DNA of 64,000 bases from Purpureocillium takamizusanense (lineage: Eukaryota > Ascomycota > Sordariomycetes > Hypocreales > Ophiocordycipitaceae), in NCBI RefSeq assembly GCF_022605165.1, contig NC_063076.1, positions 372,001 through 436,000 of the forward strand. Reading direction: 5' to 3'. The position numbers and the translations under genes are program-made. Below, piece after piece: positions 31,389 through 43,282 of the stretch. How positions within the stretch are numbered: position 1 is the stretch's first letter; the number at the start of each line of letters is the position of its first letter. The notes beneath the pieces were generated by a model that made no database searches, was not told the DNA's origin, and saw only the letters and a list, made by a program, of their open reading frames with translations.

Positions 31389-32486
31389 CCACGGGAGGTT
31401 CGTGTGCTCGGAATGGGCCTGTAGACTAGATGACGGCTGCGCTCCTGTGCGGAGAGCCACAGCATCGTACTGGCTTCGGTCTGGGATCTGTACCATGGGA
31501 GCCGCACGGCGTTGTGGCCCGCATATGACTTGGCACCGTAGGCGCGACAGACGAGCCCAGGATTTCGTCGCGTACGATCCGGCAATGGCAAGAGAATTTA
31601 AAACATATTCACCATGTCGCAGAAAGTTGCCTGCCTGGGCGTCTGCGTGGGGTCAGGCCGCGAGCAGCTGATCGTACGAGGCGAACGGGCCGCATGCTGG
31701 CCAGAGGCGCTGGAGAGCGAGGCGCTGACCGAGTATGTACGAAGTGCCTTTGACATGACAGGCATCTGCGAGCAACGCGCGCGCTGTAGGGGTAGTAGTT
31801 GCGGCTGTTGTGAAGACGCAATGCTACCGTAAACTTCAGACGAAGGCGCCGAGCGTTGGACAAACGCCTAAGGGACAAGTGCCGAGTGCTGACGTTGGGG
31901 GCGAAGGCCAACCGTCAATGAACCTCGCCCTGGGCAGTGGGCCGCCACCACCCCCACGATGGGCACCTGGGCAGGCACGGCGCCCCCGCAGATTCCCCCG
32001 CACGCCCCCAAAGCCACCGCGCCAGGGGTCCGTCGGGCACCCAGCGGGGATCTCCAGTGGACGCCCAATAGGATCGTGCCCAGAACATTCTACAGGGGGC
32101 CCGGCGGATACGGCCCGCTGAGCTGAAGACGCTGCACCAACAAGCTCCCCCTTTGCCGCCAACGATGGCAACGAATGTGTGCGCCGGGACCCAGACCGCG
32201 TCGGTCCTCGAAGCCGACGTCGGCATCGCTGTCGATTCCACATCGCTAGGTAGCTCAACTGCTTACACACCGCATCAAAGTCGTGGTTCGCTCGCAACCC
32301 CACGGATGGACCACCCCTGTGCAGCCCGCCACCACGTGCGTGCCGCCGGTCACGATACAAATACGAAGTGCGGAGACCCGGGGGCAGCTGCGCGCACCAT
32401 CATCGTCGTCGACGACTCAAGCCCGCTTTCCCCAGGCTGAGCGATTGTCTGGGACGACTTCCAGTAGCTGCCGCTCCGCCAACACC
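31389..32486. other. Intergenic, sugar transporter to Dal5-type transporter
   Basis: No supported coding sequence in about 1.1 kb. It contains the 3' UTR of the sugar transporter and the promoter of the next gene. Confidence 0.45.
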
Positions 32487-34407
32487 ATGGCAGCGACCAA
32501 GGCCGGCGATGATGCCCTTGGCTTCACGGCGCAGATGGAGGACGTCGAGGCCACCAAGGAGGTGAGAGTTCCGTCCCGCCACCGCCGTGCAATGCCCTGC
32601 AATGCGATGCGAGACAGGGCAAAGCAATGCCTCACGGAATGCGATCTGACAGTGACACGCCTCCCAGTGCCCGTCTCCCAGCGGCAGCGACACGCCGCGC
32701 AGCATCCACGACGACAACGACGCCGCCGCCGTCGCCCGCGAAAAGGCCCTCCTCCGCAAGCAGGACCTGCGCATCATCCCGCTCACGGCCGCCATCTACC
32801 TGCTGTGCTACCTCGACCGCTCCAACATTGGCAACGCCAAGGTGCTCAACTCGTCCACCGGCAACGACCTGCTCCACGAGACGCGCATGACGGCCTTTGA
32901 GTACACCATCGCGCTCATGGTCTTCCTCGTCGCCTACGCCGTCTTCGAGGTGCCCTCCAACTACTTCCTCAAGCGCCTCCGCCCCAGCCGCTGGATCGCC
33001 TTTCTCATGCTGTCGTGGGGCGCCATCACCATGGGCCTCGGCGGCACGCACAACTACCCATCCGTCACCGCGGTGCGCTTCCTCTTGGGCGTCTTCGAAG
33101 CTGGTGCGCCCCCCCCCCCCCAGATCGTCTCCCTCCCCATTTTCCCCCATGCTCATCTAGCGCAGGCCTCTTTCCGGGTCTCGTCTACTACCTGACGTTT
33201 TGGTACCGCACCGAGGAGCGCTCCGTCCGCGTCGCCGCCATCCTCGCCTCGGCGACGCTCGCGGGTGCCTTTGGCGGCGCCATCGCGTACGGCGTCGGCC
33301 ACATGAACCGCGTCGGCGGCCTGTCGGGCTGGCGCTGGCTCTTCATCCTCGAGGGCATCCCCTCCGTCATCTCCTCCGTCTTCGTCTGGTTCCTGCTGCC
33401 CGACTACCCTGAGACGGCCGGCTGGCTGACGGCCGACGAAAAGGACCTGGCGTGCCGGCGGCTCGCGGACCAGGGCTCGCACGGCTCCAGCGAGTCGCTG
33501 ACGTGGAGGGAGGCCAAGGAGACGCTCCTGGAGTGGAGGCTATGGGTGCACTACATTGTGAGAACGGGGTCTCGACTGAAAGTCAAGGGCGTGACGAATG
33601 CTGACTGTTGGTAGATTTACTTTGGCATATCGACGCCCTTCTCGAGCCTGTCGCTCTTTACGCCGTCCATTGTGGCGGGCTTGGGGGTTCGTACCGCACG
33701 CAACGCACCGTTGGCCCCGTCAGGCATGGGAATGCTGATTATAACACGGCGCCGTAGTTTGCCGATCTCAAAGCGCAGCTCATGACTGTGCCGCCGTACG
33801 CGGCCGCCTACGTCGTGACGCTGCTCGTGTCCTGGTCCGGCGACCGCCACAACGCGTACGCCTCCTTTCCCTCCCTTGTCTTATACATACACACACACAC
33901 ACACCTCACCTGAGTGAGCACGAAGCTAACAGGAGCAGCCGGGCCTTACACTCAGCCGTCTTCTCAACCATTGGCGCCGCAGGCTTCATCGGCTCGGCCC
34001 TGCTCCCCGCCCACAGCTACACGGTGCGTCCATCCATTCATGTCCAGCCTCCCCCTCGCGTATCGCACTGCTGACCGGAGCAGGAACGGTACGGATGCCT
34101 CATCGTCGCCGCATCAGGTGCCTTCTCGTGCATCCCGCCGCTGCTGGGCTGGCTGTCGTCGAACCTACACTCCACCGCCGCCATCGGCCTGGCCATTGCG
34201 CTCAACGTCTCCATGGGCGCGCCGGGCCAGATCGTCGGGGTGTGGATCTACAAGGCCGACGAGGCGGCCGCGGGATACCCGACGGGCCATTGGACCAACG
34301 CGGCGCTGCTGCTGTTCGTGGCGGCCAACTGCGTCGCCATGCACTGCTATTACGTGTGGAGGAACCGGCGCGGCGGAGGCAGGGACGGGGTGCCGTTCAA
34401 GTATTAG
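32487..34407 (+). CDS. MFS anion:cation symporter, Dal5/allantoate-permease type
   Basis: Seven exons: join(32487..32561, 32668..33103, 33166..33557, 33615..33686, 33758..33855, 33939..34023, 34084..34407), 493 aa. All boundaries keep frame. Family marks: LLRKQDLRIIPL before TM1, LCYLDRSNIGNAK, EVPSNYFLKRLRPS in TM3-4, EAGLFPGLVYYLTFWY across the second splice, GWRWLFILEGIPS, and LPDYPETAGWLTADE in the central loop. This matches the fungal ACS family (allantoate, nicotinate, pantothenate, biotin precursors). It should act at the plasma membrane. The second intron carries a 13-C run and the fifth a CA repeat. Substrate unknown. Confidence 0.9.
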
Positions 34408-34924
34408 ACGTGCAGAAAACGTACTTTGTGCAAGTTCAATGCTGCTCTGTACAGTCCTGCTGATGGCGAGGCTGTGCCCATTGTCATCGCAGTCAACCGT
34501 CTTTCTGCCATTGTATGGACTAGATTGTGGCTCATGTCTCGAGATACTTTACTGCCCCTTGGTCATGGGTGTTGGCATCCGGGACTGCATGTCAGTTCAG
34601 CCCGGGGCCTTGTGACGATGTAATGGCCAGGATCATACTGACATGAGGGTGCCAAAGGCGCGCGTACGCCTCGGCCCCCCCTGGACCGCGTCCGGTCCAG
34701 ACGCAGTGATTTGACCTGGACTGACAGTTCTCAATGTACGGTTCGCATCCTCGATCTGAGATGCAGCTGCGAGACTCTTTTAGCCTACAGAGCTTCGTGG
34801 AGATTCGAGGAACACAAAGCGAGAGCAGCCAACGGAAAATGGAAAGCCAGCGATTGAATAGTTCCTCAACTACTTCGTACAGGTCCGCCCACGACGACGG
34901 GCCTTACCAAAACGTAGAACCCCT
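34408..34924. other. Convergent intergenic region
   Basis: This stretch lies between the stop codons of the transporter (plus) and the zinc-knuckle protein (minus). Only 3' UTR sequence is expected; nothing else was seen. Confidence 0.4.
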
Positions 34925-36463
34925 TCATCCCTGGAGTTGCGGCTCCATGCCGCTTCCAAAGTACCGTTGCACACTCTGCCAGTCTTTGGTCATGGGATCC
35001 ACTGGCAGCAACCAGTGGTTACGATACCTGTTGACCGGGTGACCTCTGCCATTATCCTTCCTTAGCTCTTGCGCAACCTGGCGGCCAAAGGCGGTAGTCC
35101 AAGGGAAAGTACTTGGTGGCGAATTGTCCGGAGAAGCCTCAAGATGGGCGACAAGAACTTTGTACCAAAGGCGGCTGTTGCGAGTAGCCAAGGGCGGCCT
35201 GTTGCCACGGTCGAGGACAAGTGAGCGGTACTGATACGCAAATGGAAGGTTTGGCCAGGTGGCGCATTCATCGATGTTGTGATCCGTCGAATTGCACCTC
35301 GGACAACCTTTAAGAACACCTTCTTGAGCGGGTCTGGCGCACGTGCCGAGTTTATGCGAATCGTCACCACAGTTTGCACAGCTTTCGGGTTCTGCCTGCT
35401 TAGCAGGAGCCTTCGGGATGGGGGGATCGTTTGCAAATGGTCTTTTTGGGCGCTGCTCAAAAGCGGAATTGGTCACGCTTTTCGTAGCGGCCTGAGGTTT
35501 TGCTTGCTTTGCAGGAGCCTTCGGGATGGGGGGATCGTTTGCAAATGGTCTTTTTGAGCGCCGTTTTAAAGCGGAATCAGTCACGCTTTTCGTAGCGGCC
35601 TGGGGCTCAGCCTGTTTTGCAGAAGCCTTCTGGATGGGGGGATCGTTTGCTGGTCTTTTCGGGCGCTGCTCCAAAGCGGCAATGGTCACGCTTTTCGCAG
35701 CGGCCTGGGGCCCAGCCTGCTTTGCAGGAGCCCTCCGGATGGGGGGATCGTTTGCACATAGTCGTTTCGAGCGCTGCTCCGAAGCGGAACCAGTCACGCT
35801 TTCCGCAGCGGCCCGTTTTCGGCTGAGGTTCGTCGGCAGCTGAACGTGATGAGAGTTGGCTGCCTTCATCTTGGAGCCCAACAATGCACTTTGGCTTTCT
35901 TTAGACACAGTGCTGTCCTGTGTCTCCTTGCCGATCGCAGGGCGAGTTTCACAAGTGCTAGATTCGACCACAGTAGCCGCGGCTGTGGAAGCCTGCTGTT
36001 CGCGTTCTTTTGCTGCAAACTCTTCGTAGACCTTAGAGGGGGTCGTGCTTTCTTTGAATCGGCCGCAGACGGAACGGAAAGGCCACTTGGGCTGCCGGGA
36101 AACCTCAAAATGTTGGACTACCAAATCAGCAAACTGTGATATCGGGCCGGGGTTAAGTATGGACCTACACATGAGCTTCCAAACTTCCAGATCAACAAAA
36201 TAATCGAAAATCATTGAGCAAATGTGCGATTTGTGGTTGACGTATAGTGCTCGACAGACGGCACTCTCGGTAGCTGCAAATGTTCGATCATAGTCGAGGT
36301 CTATTCCGTGGTACCGGTAGAAGCCTCTGATATGAAGGCGGCGGTTTGCTGTATCTGCAGAATTGCCCCAATCGAGGGTCATAAAGGGGTGCGAATATGG
36401 CGCATGCTCGGGACGGCTGTCTTTCCAGTCGACGGTTCCCCAGTCATCCGGTTGCTGGCTCAT
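34925..36463 (-). CDS. Repeat-containing protein with two CCHC zinc knuckles
   Basis: Single exon, 512 aa, ATG at 36463. The N-terminal 130 residues look globular (Trp- and Tyr-rich: MTLDWGNSAD, YRYHGIDLDYDRTF, CRALYVNHKSH). Residues about 216-359 contain four near-identical 35-36-residue repeats with the core KSVT...EQRPKRPFANDPPIPKAP and AKQAEPQ. They are Lys/Arg/Pro-rich, so probably disordered. Two knuckles follow, CANCGDDSHKLGTC and CPRCNSTDHNIDEC, both C-x2-C-x4-H-x4-C. A conserved-looking tail has Trp/Arg patches. Zinc knuckles suggest RNA or single-strand nucleic-acid binding. No integrase or reverse transcriptase motifs accompany them, so it is not an obvious retroelement gag. Function unknown. 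Confidence 0.78.
   Translation of the reverse strand: MSQQPDDWGTVDWKDSRPEHAPYSHPFMTLDWGNSADTANRRLHIRGFYRYHGIDLDYDRTFAATESAVCRALYVNHKSHICSMIFDYFVDLEVWKLMCRSILNPGPISQFADLVVQHFEVSRQPKWPFRSVCGRFKESTTPSKVYEEFAAKEREQQASTAAATVVESSTCETRPAIGKETQDSTVSKESQSALLGSKMKAANSHHVQLPTNLSRKRAAAESVTGSASEQRSKRLCANDPPIRRAPAKQAGPQAAAKSVTIAALEQRPKRPANDPPIQKASAKQAEPQAATKSVTDSALKRRSKRPFANDPPIPKAPAKQAKPQAATKSVTNSAFEQRPKRPFANDPPIPKAPAKQAEPESCANCGDDSHKLGTCARPAQEGVLKGCPRCNSTDHNIDECATWPNLPFAYQYRSLVLDRGNRPPLATRNSRLWYKVLVAHLEASPDNSPPSTFPWTTAFGRQVAQELRKDNGRGHPVNRYRNHWLLPVDPMTKDWQSVQRYFGSGMEPQLQG
35386..35818 (-). repeat. Four in-frame tandem repeats of about 108 bp
   Basis: Four units of 105-108 bp inside the zinc-knuckle gene encode 35-36 residues each. 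Units 3 and 4 are nearly identical at the DNA level. Unit 2 lacks one codon, while unit 1 is the most diverged, which suggests recent expansion from the downstream side. Length remains a multiple of three. Confidence 0.85.
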
Positions 36464-36800
36464 TTTGTAGCTTTTCGACGGTCAAGGCGGAAGGGTCATG
36501 TCGTTCTGGTCCAAGTTGGCGTCGCTGCGGAGCAGGCGAGAGTTTGTCGGAAGGATAGTTGGTAGGTTCGAGTGGGGTCGAGATGACTGTGCGTTGGTTT
36601 GTTTTGTCCTGGCGCGATGGATGGAGAAGGAACGAAGGAACGAAGGAGGCGGTGGAAGTGAATAGGTGAACGGCAAGTTATGGCTGCTGCCAGCCGCCAG
36701 CCGCCAGCCGCCAGCTGCCAGCCTACCTCAGGCACCTGCGCGGGCAGTGAATCACGTCCTCACCGTAGCGACCCTGAACGCGGCGGAACGCTGGCTATCG
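36464..36800. other. Intergenic with CAGCCGC-type repeats
   Basis: The gap separates the zinc-knuckle gene start from the stop of the third Zn2Cys6 gene. At about 36687-36722 there are consecutive CAGCCGC units. Otherwise nothing was seen beyond promoter and 3' UTR sequence. Confidence 0.45.
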
Positions 36801-38862
36801 TCAGGGCACTCGCTCTCCAGCATCAGGCCGCAGCCAGTCGAATGTATCCAGGAGCTCAAAGTTGAAAAAGTCGTTCATATCCCCCAGATACCCCATCGAA
36901 TCCATGCCGTCTGCCTTGTCTGGGCCAGGGGAATTGAGCGTCTGATCGAGGACGTGTCGAACCACCTTCTTGACATCGCTGCACAGATCGCCGTTCGGGG
37001 CCGTCGGGCCGACCCAGTCGAGAAACCCGACTAGCAGGCTCAACTGTTGAATCACACTGGAGCGGCGCGACATGGACGCACCCGAGCCGCGCAGCAGCTC
37101 GAGGCACAAGACTCCACCCGCCGGCGCCGCGTACCCCATGACGAGCCACTCATAGTCGCCGTGCAGCCCGCTCATCCTGTCCTTGTGCGTCCAAAAGACG
37201 AGCGTGAGGGAGACGAGCTCCAGACTGACTTCCAAGAGTGGCAGGCTTGGCCGCGTGCTCGGGCGGTCGAGGAGGCGCTCGATGAAGAAGAGGTTCTGCA
37301 AGTGTTCGAGCCGCACCAGCAGCTTGCCACATAGCGTCGGGCCGTCAACCGTTGAATTCGACACGTCCTCTGGTCGAAACAGGATGCTTTCAGGGAATTG
37401 GGATAGCAGGTCCAGATGCTGCCGTTTCAGGCCGCTGGCAGAGTTAGCCTACGCCTTAGCGGACTCAGGGGACACTCACAGAAGAGCCTCTGCATCTACG
37501 AGCTCGCTGGGCTGCAACGCAATGTCCAGGATGGGGTCTCGTGCAAAGGCAATCATGCATCGCGCGCGCTGCAGCGTTGTGGCGTAGGTTTTACCCCGCG
37601 TGTTCCACCCATTCTCGTCAACCAGATCATCGCTCCAGGGCGTCAGCCCGAGCAGGACGTCGTCGGGAATGTCGAGCGGCAGAGGCGTAGAGATGAATCG
37701 GTGAGCGAGGTGGGGCGGGCGACCCGTGAACGTGGCCATGACCTTGTCTGAGACGACGACCTTTGCAAACAGGCGCCTCTTGATCTGCGTGGAAATGGAG
37801 CGGTCTCGCGGGTCCCCCGGGGACGCGTGTAGACCGAGGAACGTGGCCATGCTGAGTGACTCGCCGTGAAGGCGCCAATGCTGCGGGCCTGCTCGGGTTA
37901 GCCAAATCCCGGAAGCGGCGGGCTTATTACTCACTGCTGTCGCCGGTGACGATGGACTCGACGATGGCTTGCCTGGAGACGAGATGGTGCAGCAGAGTGT
38001 TTGCGCTGGCCATGTTTCGTGTGATCTCGATGCAGCCCCAGGAGCAGTCCTTGTATTTGCAAAGACTCTTCTGTGCCTCGTCGCCCGTAACGTGCTCGCC
38101 CGTCACGGACTGCGGCGAGGCTTTTGCGCCCAGCGCCCACGTGTTGAACAGGATGCCTAAGCCCTCCCATCGCATGTTGGGGCCAGAGAAGCTCGCGAAC
38201 CACTCGCGCGGATTGGTGTAATCTTCCTTCAGCAACCGGGAGCTATTGCGAGAGAGCGCCAATGCCATCTGGGTCAGCGCGTTTTGCGTCCCGTCGCGAA
38301 GCAGCGGACCAAATGTTGTCCAAAGACTGTCAATGAGCCATCCCGTTGCAATCTTGCACCAGCCTTCGTTGGGGTTGATGTTCCACTTGAACAAGAAGCG
38401 GCAGTCCTCCTCGGTCGGGATGTTGCGGAGAACTCTGAGGGCCGTATCGTGGAGCCTGTCGTCCAGCAAGAACCGCGAGACGGCCCCGTCATGTCCGTCG
38501 ACGGAGCTCGCGAGCTCATCAGGCGTTGCCGGCAAGCTACTCTGGGCCTCTTGCAGGACGGCGGTGTAGCTTGTGGCGCCGAGAAAGCCTTGGGTGCCGT
38601 CCGTCTGTGGCGTGAACGGGACAGGAGAGTGGGTGTCGCGTCGCTGGTTGGCTTGGCGGGTTTGAGGCGGCGACCGGGTGGGCGTCTTGTTTTGGACGAG
38701 ATAGACGCAGCGGTTTGAGATTCTGCCGCGCTTGCACCGCGAACACACGGGGAGAGCGTGGTCGCAGGCCACCTTGCGCCGATGGCACGGCTCACACGCC
38801 TGCGGCCGCCCGTTGCGGCGTCGAGGCACGCTGCCGCCGAGGGGCGATCTTGGACCTGGCAT
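36801..38862 (-). CDS. Zn2Cys6 transcription factor
   Basis: Three exons: complement(join(36801..37434, 37480..37888, 37935..38862)), 656 aa. The open frame runs up to a TTG at 38901, but the first ATG is 38862 (MPGPRSPLGG). The cluster CEPCHRRKVACD...CSRCKRGRISNRC has C-x2-C-x6-C-x5-C-x2-C then a longer final spacing of 8, as in a subset of fungal zinc-cluster proteins. The introns are 45-46 nt with GTGAGT donors and CTAAC branch sites. The middle has WGCIEITRNMASANTLLHH. Exon 2 contains STQIKRRLFAKVVVSDKVMATFTGR, a common motif where fungal_trans proteins read RRRLWW. It is nuclear and DNA-binding; no target is evident nearby. Confidence 0.87.
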
Positions 38863-41631
38863 GCTGAAGGCCGATGCGGGATCTGCCAGGAAGAGCGTCA
38901 ACTGTTGCTTGCGGAGAGTGTCACGAAAAGTTGAGTGACTTGGGACCGAGATGTTCCTAGCAGGAGCGGGTCTCGGCTTCGGCGCTCGGCGCTCGGCCCG
39001 CCGTGTAAGTGGGTGGAGCTGCCTGTGAGGAGACGGCGGCAGACCTGGCGGGGATCATGTAGACAATTCTTCATCCAGAAGATTGGCAGTCTCCAGAGCA
39101 CGGTGAGTCGGCCTAGCGTGGCAGCGCGGGTACGGCTTCTTCCTTTCACTCTGCTCTCCCTATGCCAAGATCCGACATGGCGGGCGAGATTCAAACTCGT
39201 ACCGACCAGATTTGAGCCCTGGCGAGCGGCGAGGACGAGGTTGCTTAAACAGCTTCTTGATCCCTTTAGTCACCCCGACACAGACCAGCCAGCGACGAAC
39301 CATTGCAGCCCACAGGAGTCAAATTTTGAGCAGTCTCAGCGTCCCGAAACGATCCCATTCCATTGCGGACGGGCGCTTCATATGGCGTATGCCGCGATGA
39401 CGGTACTGCATCTGCGCAGACAAGATGTATGAGGCCCCTGGGCATGTCGCTGCAATGCGAGCATCATGGCAGGATGTCCTCTGGCGGTCAACCTGGCGCG
39501 CATCTCCAGCATCCTCAAGACCCATAATCAAAATGGGCCTGCGTTCGGCTATAGCAACCTCGCGTTAGCGACCGCCGATGGACGCTCGGGTTCCCAAATC
39601 AAACGGACAGCCAGAATCAAAAAGGGGTTCGCTGATGGGCTGACTCAACGGGCGGTCATATCAACACTACTGCCAGCACAACATTGCGAGGCATCCCGAA
39701 TCGATGGCTGTGAGCCCCATGTTCACCTGCAGCAACATGTACCGATGCTTAGCCATAGGCCAACTAAGAGCCGAGCCACAGCCCTGCGTCCAAAAGTCGC
39801 CTGTCCCAGGCCGGCTCAGTGCGAGGCTGCACCATGCCTTCCAGATCGAACGACCAAGGAAGCCACGTGAGCCGTGAGATGCCTGCCGGGAGCCTGAGCC
39901 GTGTGATCACCGTCTGTGGCTTTGGCGCAGGCACTCTCGGCCAGGTTTACGTGCTGATGAGGGCGCCAGCGGCCCAGGTGAATATCAAATCGCCCGGGAG
40001 GCTCTGCAGGCGTTGGAGATCAGTGGGTGTCCGCTGAGTGTGGGCGTCGAGTTTACCCTGGCCGCGGCGTTGGACGACATACACTGGAGGCCTGCAAATT
40101 GCTGGGCAGGGAGGGAAGAGTTGGCCCGCTGCCGAGTCCAGCAGAGGCGAAACTGGAAAAAGTTGCCCCGTGCCAAGCCGGTTACTGCGTCCCCGGAGAT
40201 GCTTGATGCCGCCCCTCCCGCGGCTCTGCGCAAGCCCACTTCGTACATTGCGGTGCTAGGAATTGTTGAAATTTGAACATTGCGGGGTTGTCGGCCTGAC
40301 ATGCATACCTTGCATACAAGTTCGTAGTTGCCATTTCGTAAACTCGTCAGAGATATTGCACTTGTGCCTCCAGCCGCGCCACATCTGGCCAACGCGCATT
40401 CGCCTGCGATCACGGGTTGCAGCCATTGAGGATCAACGGACGAAGGCGCACCAAGCTCGCCCCCCCGCAGCCAGGCTGTGCGCGAGGCAAACCTGGGGGC
40501 GCGCGCCAATCGAGGCTTTGCGCAACCCAAATGCAGCACAGCCTCGCTGAGACGGGCACCCTTCTGGAAGCCAGCATCCAGCCACAGGGTCAGCCCGGCC
40601 ACAGCACGTTGGGCACCACTTTATCGCACCAGCTCCAGGGTCTTGCAGGGTGGTGGCTGCGCAGTGGGTCCGCTTGAGCTTATCATGGTAGTGCTTTGTG
40701 CTGGGGGCCCTGCAGGCCGCGGTGAGCATCTGTTTGGGTTCAACGTTGCTTGCGATCGCTCCGCAACTCGGGCCATCGCATCGGACCGCATCACGCCTGT
40801 GGTGGGGATTGCGGACAAAGCACATCGCTGGCATTTCCATTGAGGTACATGATGGCGGTGCAGATGCGCAGATCCGCTGGTAAGCATTTATCGAGAGCCG
40901 CCGCCGCTGACGCCGGGATGCAGCACTAGCTCACTAGACGAGGGCATCGCCGAATCGGCGCCGTGGACATCTGCATCGGGGCCCATCTCTGTCGGCATGC
41001 AGCAGGGGGTTTTCGTCTTTGTGCTGTGTAACCCAGCCACGTGAAGTTCATCGCATCAGCCGCCTCGAAAAACGCAGTGGAAGCGCGGAGCGTTGGTTGA
41101 CCGTACGGGCCATCACCAACATCAAAGCGTTTGGCTGAGCGGCAGGCACCTTGGTGGTTTTGGGCATTCGAGGTAACTAGCTGGCGGGCCCGCGCGTTCG
41201 GGGAGGTTTCGGGTGCGGCTTGCCAAACACGCCGTCGCCACCAAGAAATGAGGGTGGAATATGGTGACCTCATCATCTCATCGGCACTCCCAGGGGTGGC
41301 GAGGCTCGGCTCCCTCCTTCATCGCCCACCGTCAGTGGGTGAAATGCTCCGCTAGGCCGCCCCGTGCTTCTCCGGCGCCAACGCTATCCGTCGGCGTGGA
41401 GATTGGTGACGCTAACGTTGGAAGGTCTTTCAAGCCGCTGCCGCAAAACGCCTGGAGCAATCCGTGATTCGCAGTCGCGAGTTTGATAAAAAAAGGGCGA
41501 CGCCCCCTGGCTTGCCTTTGTTCTGTCCATCCACCAGACCAACATCACTATCATTTTCACTTCGCCGAGAGCGGCCTCTTTGTGTCTCTCTCACATCATC
41601 AACGTCGGTTTCCAGGCTCACAATCGACATT
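38863..41631. other. Gene-poor region (about 2.8 kb)
   Basis: No ORF here shows a recognisable domain or splice-consistent coding pattern on either strand. Base composition is less GC-rich than flanking genes, though not visibly AT-rich as in RIP-degraded repeats. No inverted terminal repeats, transposase or tRNA-like fold was seen. It may hold diverged pseudogene remains or non-coding transcripts. Confidence 0.4.
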
Positions 41632-42547
41632 ATGCGGATCGATCTCGCGCTCATCGCAGCCTCGCTGCTCAGCACGGGGGCGGCCGTCGCAATCGACGGC
41701 CCGCGGAACGTCGTCAGGATGGACATGGGCGCCCAGGACGAGCAAGATTTGTACAAGCGCCGAGGCGGCGGTGGAAGCGGCGGGCGCGGAGGCGGAAGCT
41801 CTGGCGGGAGCAGTGGTGGACGAGGTGGCAGCGGCGGCAGCGGCGGCAGCGGAGGAAGCGGAGGCTCTGGCGGCAGCGGCGGCTCCCGAGGCGGATCCGG
41901 ATCGTAAGTGCCCTCCGCCGCCAAAGAAGCGTGGTGATCGTACATGTACTGACCGAACCGACAGCACCGGCAACAGGGGCTCCGGCTCCAACTCGGGCGG
42001 CACGTCGAGCGGCGGTTCCGGGCCTACGCCTCGGTTCGGCGGCGGCCGCTTCTACGGTGGGGGCGGCTCGCGGCCGTATACGTCAGGCGGCCGAAGCCCT
42101 GGGTCGGGCATCCTCCCCTTCGCCCTCGTCGGCGGCGCGGCCCTGGCCTTCTGGCCCGGTCTCTGGCTGTACGGCGCCTACATGTATCCGTACCACTACG
42201 TCCACCACTACCACAACGCCACGTCCGATAAGAACGAGACGGCCAAGGTCATGTGCGGGTGCGCCAAGTATGCCGAGTGCGGATGCGACGAGAACAACAG
42301 CACCGCCTACTACGATGAGCTGCTGGGCAACGGGTCGTATGACGCGCTCAACAAGAGCGTCGTCAACATCGGCAACTACAAGGGCGACAAGACCATCCTC
42401 ATCAACGGCACGTTGCCCAATGGCACGACGGCCGACGGGCCCGACGAGAGCACAGAGTCGGCCGGCGTGGGCATGCGTAGCCTCGCCGAGGCGGCGGGCT
42501 TCTGGCCGGCGGTGGCCGCCGTCGTGGCCGCCGTCTATCTGGTATAG
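41632..42547 (+). CDS. Secreted Gly-rich surface protein (DUF7732-like)
   Basis: Two exons, join(41632..41903, 41965..42547), 284 aa, with a GTAAGT...ACAG intron. Signal peptide residues 1-19 (IDLALIAASLLSTGAAVA). A KR dibasic site near residue 43 precedes a Gly/Ser tract of about 45 residues. The second half has GGGRFYGGGGSRPYTSGGRSP, a hydrophobic ILPFALVGGAALAFWPGLWLYG, a HYVHHYHN stretch, CGCAKYAECGC, and several N-glycosylation sequons. The C-terminus is hydrophobic (FWPAVAAVVAAVYLV), consistent with GPI attachment. This layout fits the fungal DUF7732 family, which is uncharacterised. Wall or membrane surface location is inferred. Confidence 0.82.
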
Positions 42548-43282
42548 GGGACGATTTCGTTGATACTCCGGGGCTGTTTGAAGGATGTGGCCGCGAGGCA
42601 CCGATACCCAGGCGCGGGCGGCAAGCGCTGTTTTTTGTGATTTTAATCTAGACCATCTGTATGCTTATATGATGACGAACATGCCGAATAGACCAACGTC
42701 GTTCAATCGTCTTCTGGTCACTATTGTCGAGGATTCCATTGTGCGCCCGTATTGAGGGTGTGTTTGCCATTGTTGCACCTTGCGCGCCGCGAAACATCTC
42801 GTCACACTCGAGACGTTACAGACTCTCCCTTTTCAACCTACCTTTTCACATCACGCACCGTTCACGCTCCTGCGCTACATCTGACCTGGGGTCTCACCAA
42901 CTGGACATCATTTGCCACAGAACGCAAGGAAACTCGGATTTGCCTGTGAAAGTTTGCATCATCACCGTACCGCAGACATCGCCCGCTGCGGAGCTTGGAC
43001 GTGGAATCACTGCCGCGTTCGGCGCCTCCCAAATCAGTGCCACCAACCGCTGTGGAACCGCCCGAGAAGGCCGGCGCACGGACCACTTTGATGACTCAGC
43101 AATTTTCCCTCCTCACTTCCTTGACGCCGCTTCACGACTTCCACTTGGCATAACCCGGCCATCGCCCATCGCCCGCCCTCATCTCGCGCAGCGTATCAAG
43201 GCAGTGCATCGCGCGCGGGCCGACACATGTGACGGTACAGCTTCGAACGCCCCGAAGCGGAGGCCAACGCCAGCGACACACC
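42548..43282. other. Intergenic, promoter of TAF1
   Basis: No separate gene is supported in about 735 bases. Pyrimidine-rich stretches near 42840-42870 fit a leader or promoter of the next gene. Confidence 0.4.

Noticed and set aside
39985..40602. 205-codon minus-strand ORF in the gene-poor region
   Set aside because: No recognisable domain, no splice-consistent neighbours, and an amino-acid pattern like random GC-rich sequence.
38863..41631. Transposon remnant in the gene-poor region
   Set aside because: No terminal inverted or direct repeats, transposase motifs or strong AT shift could be seen.
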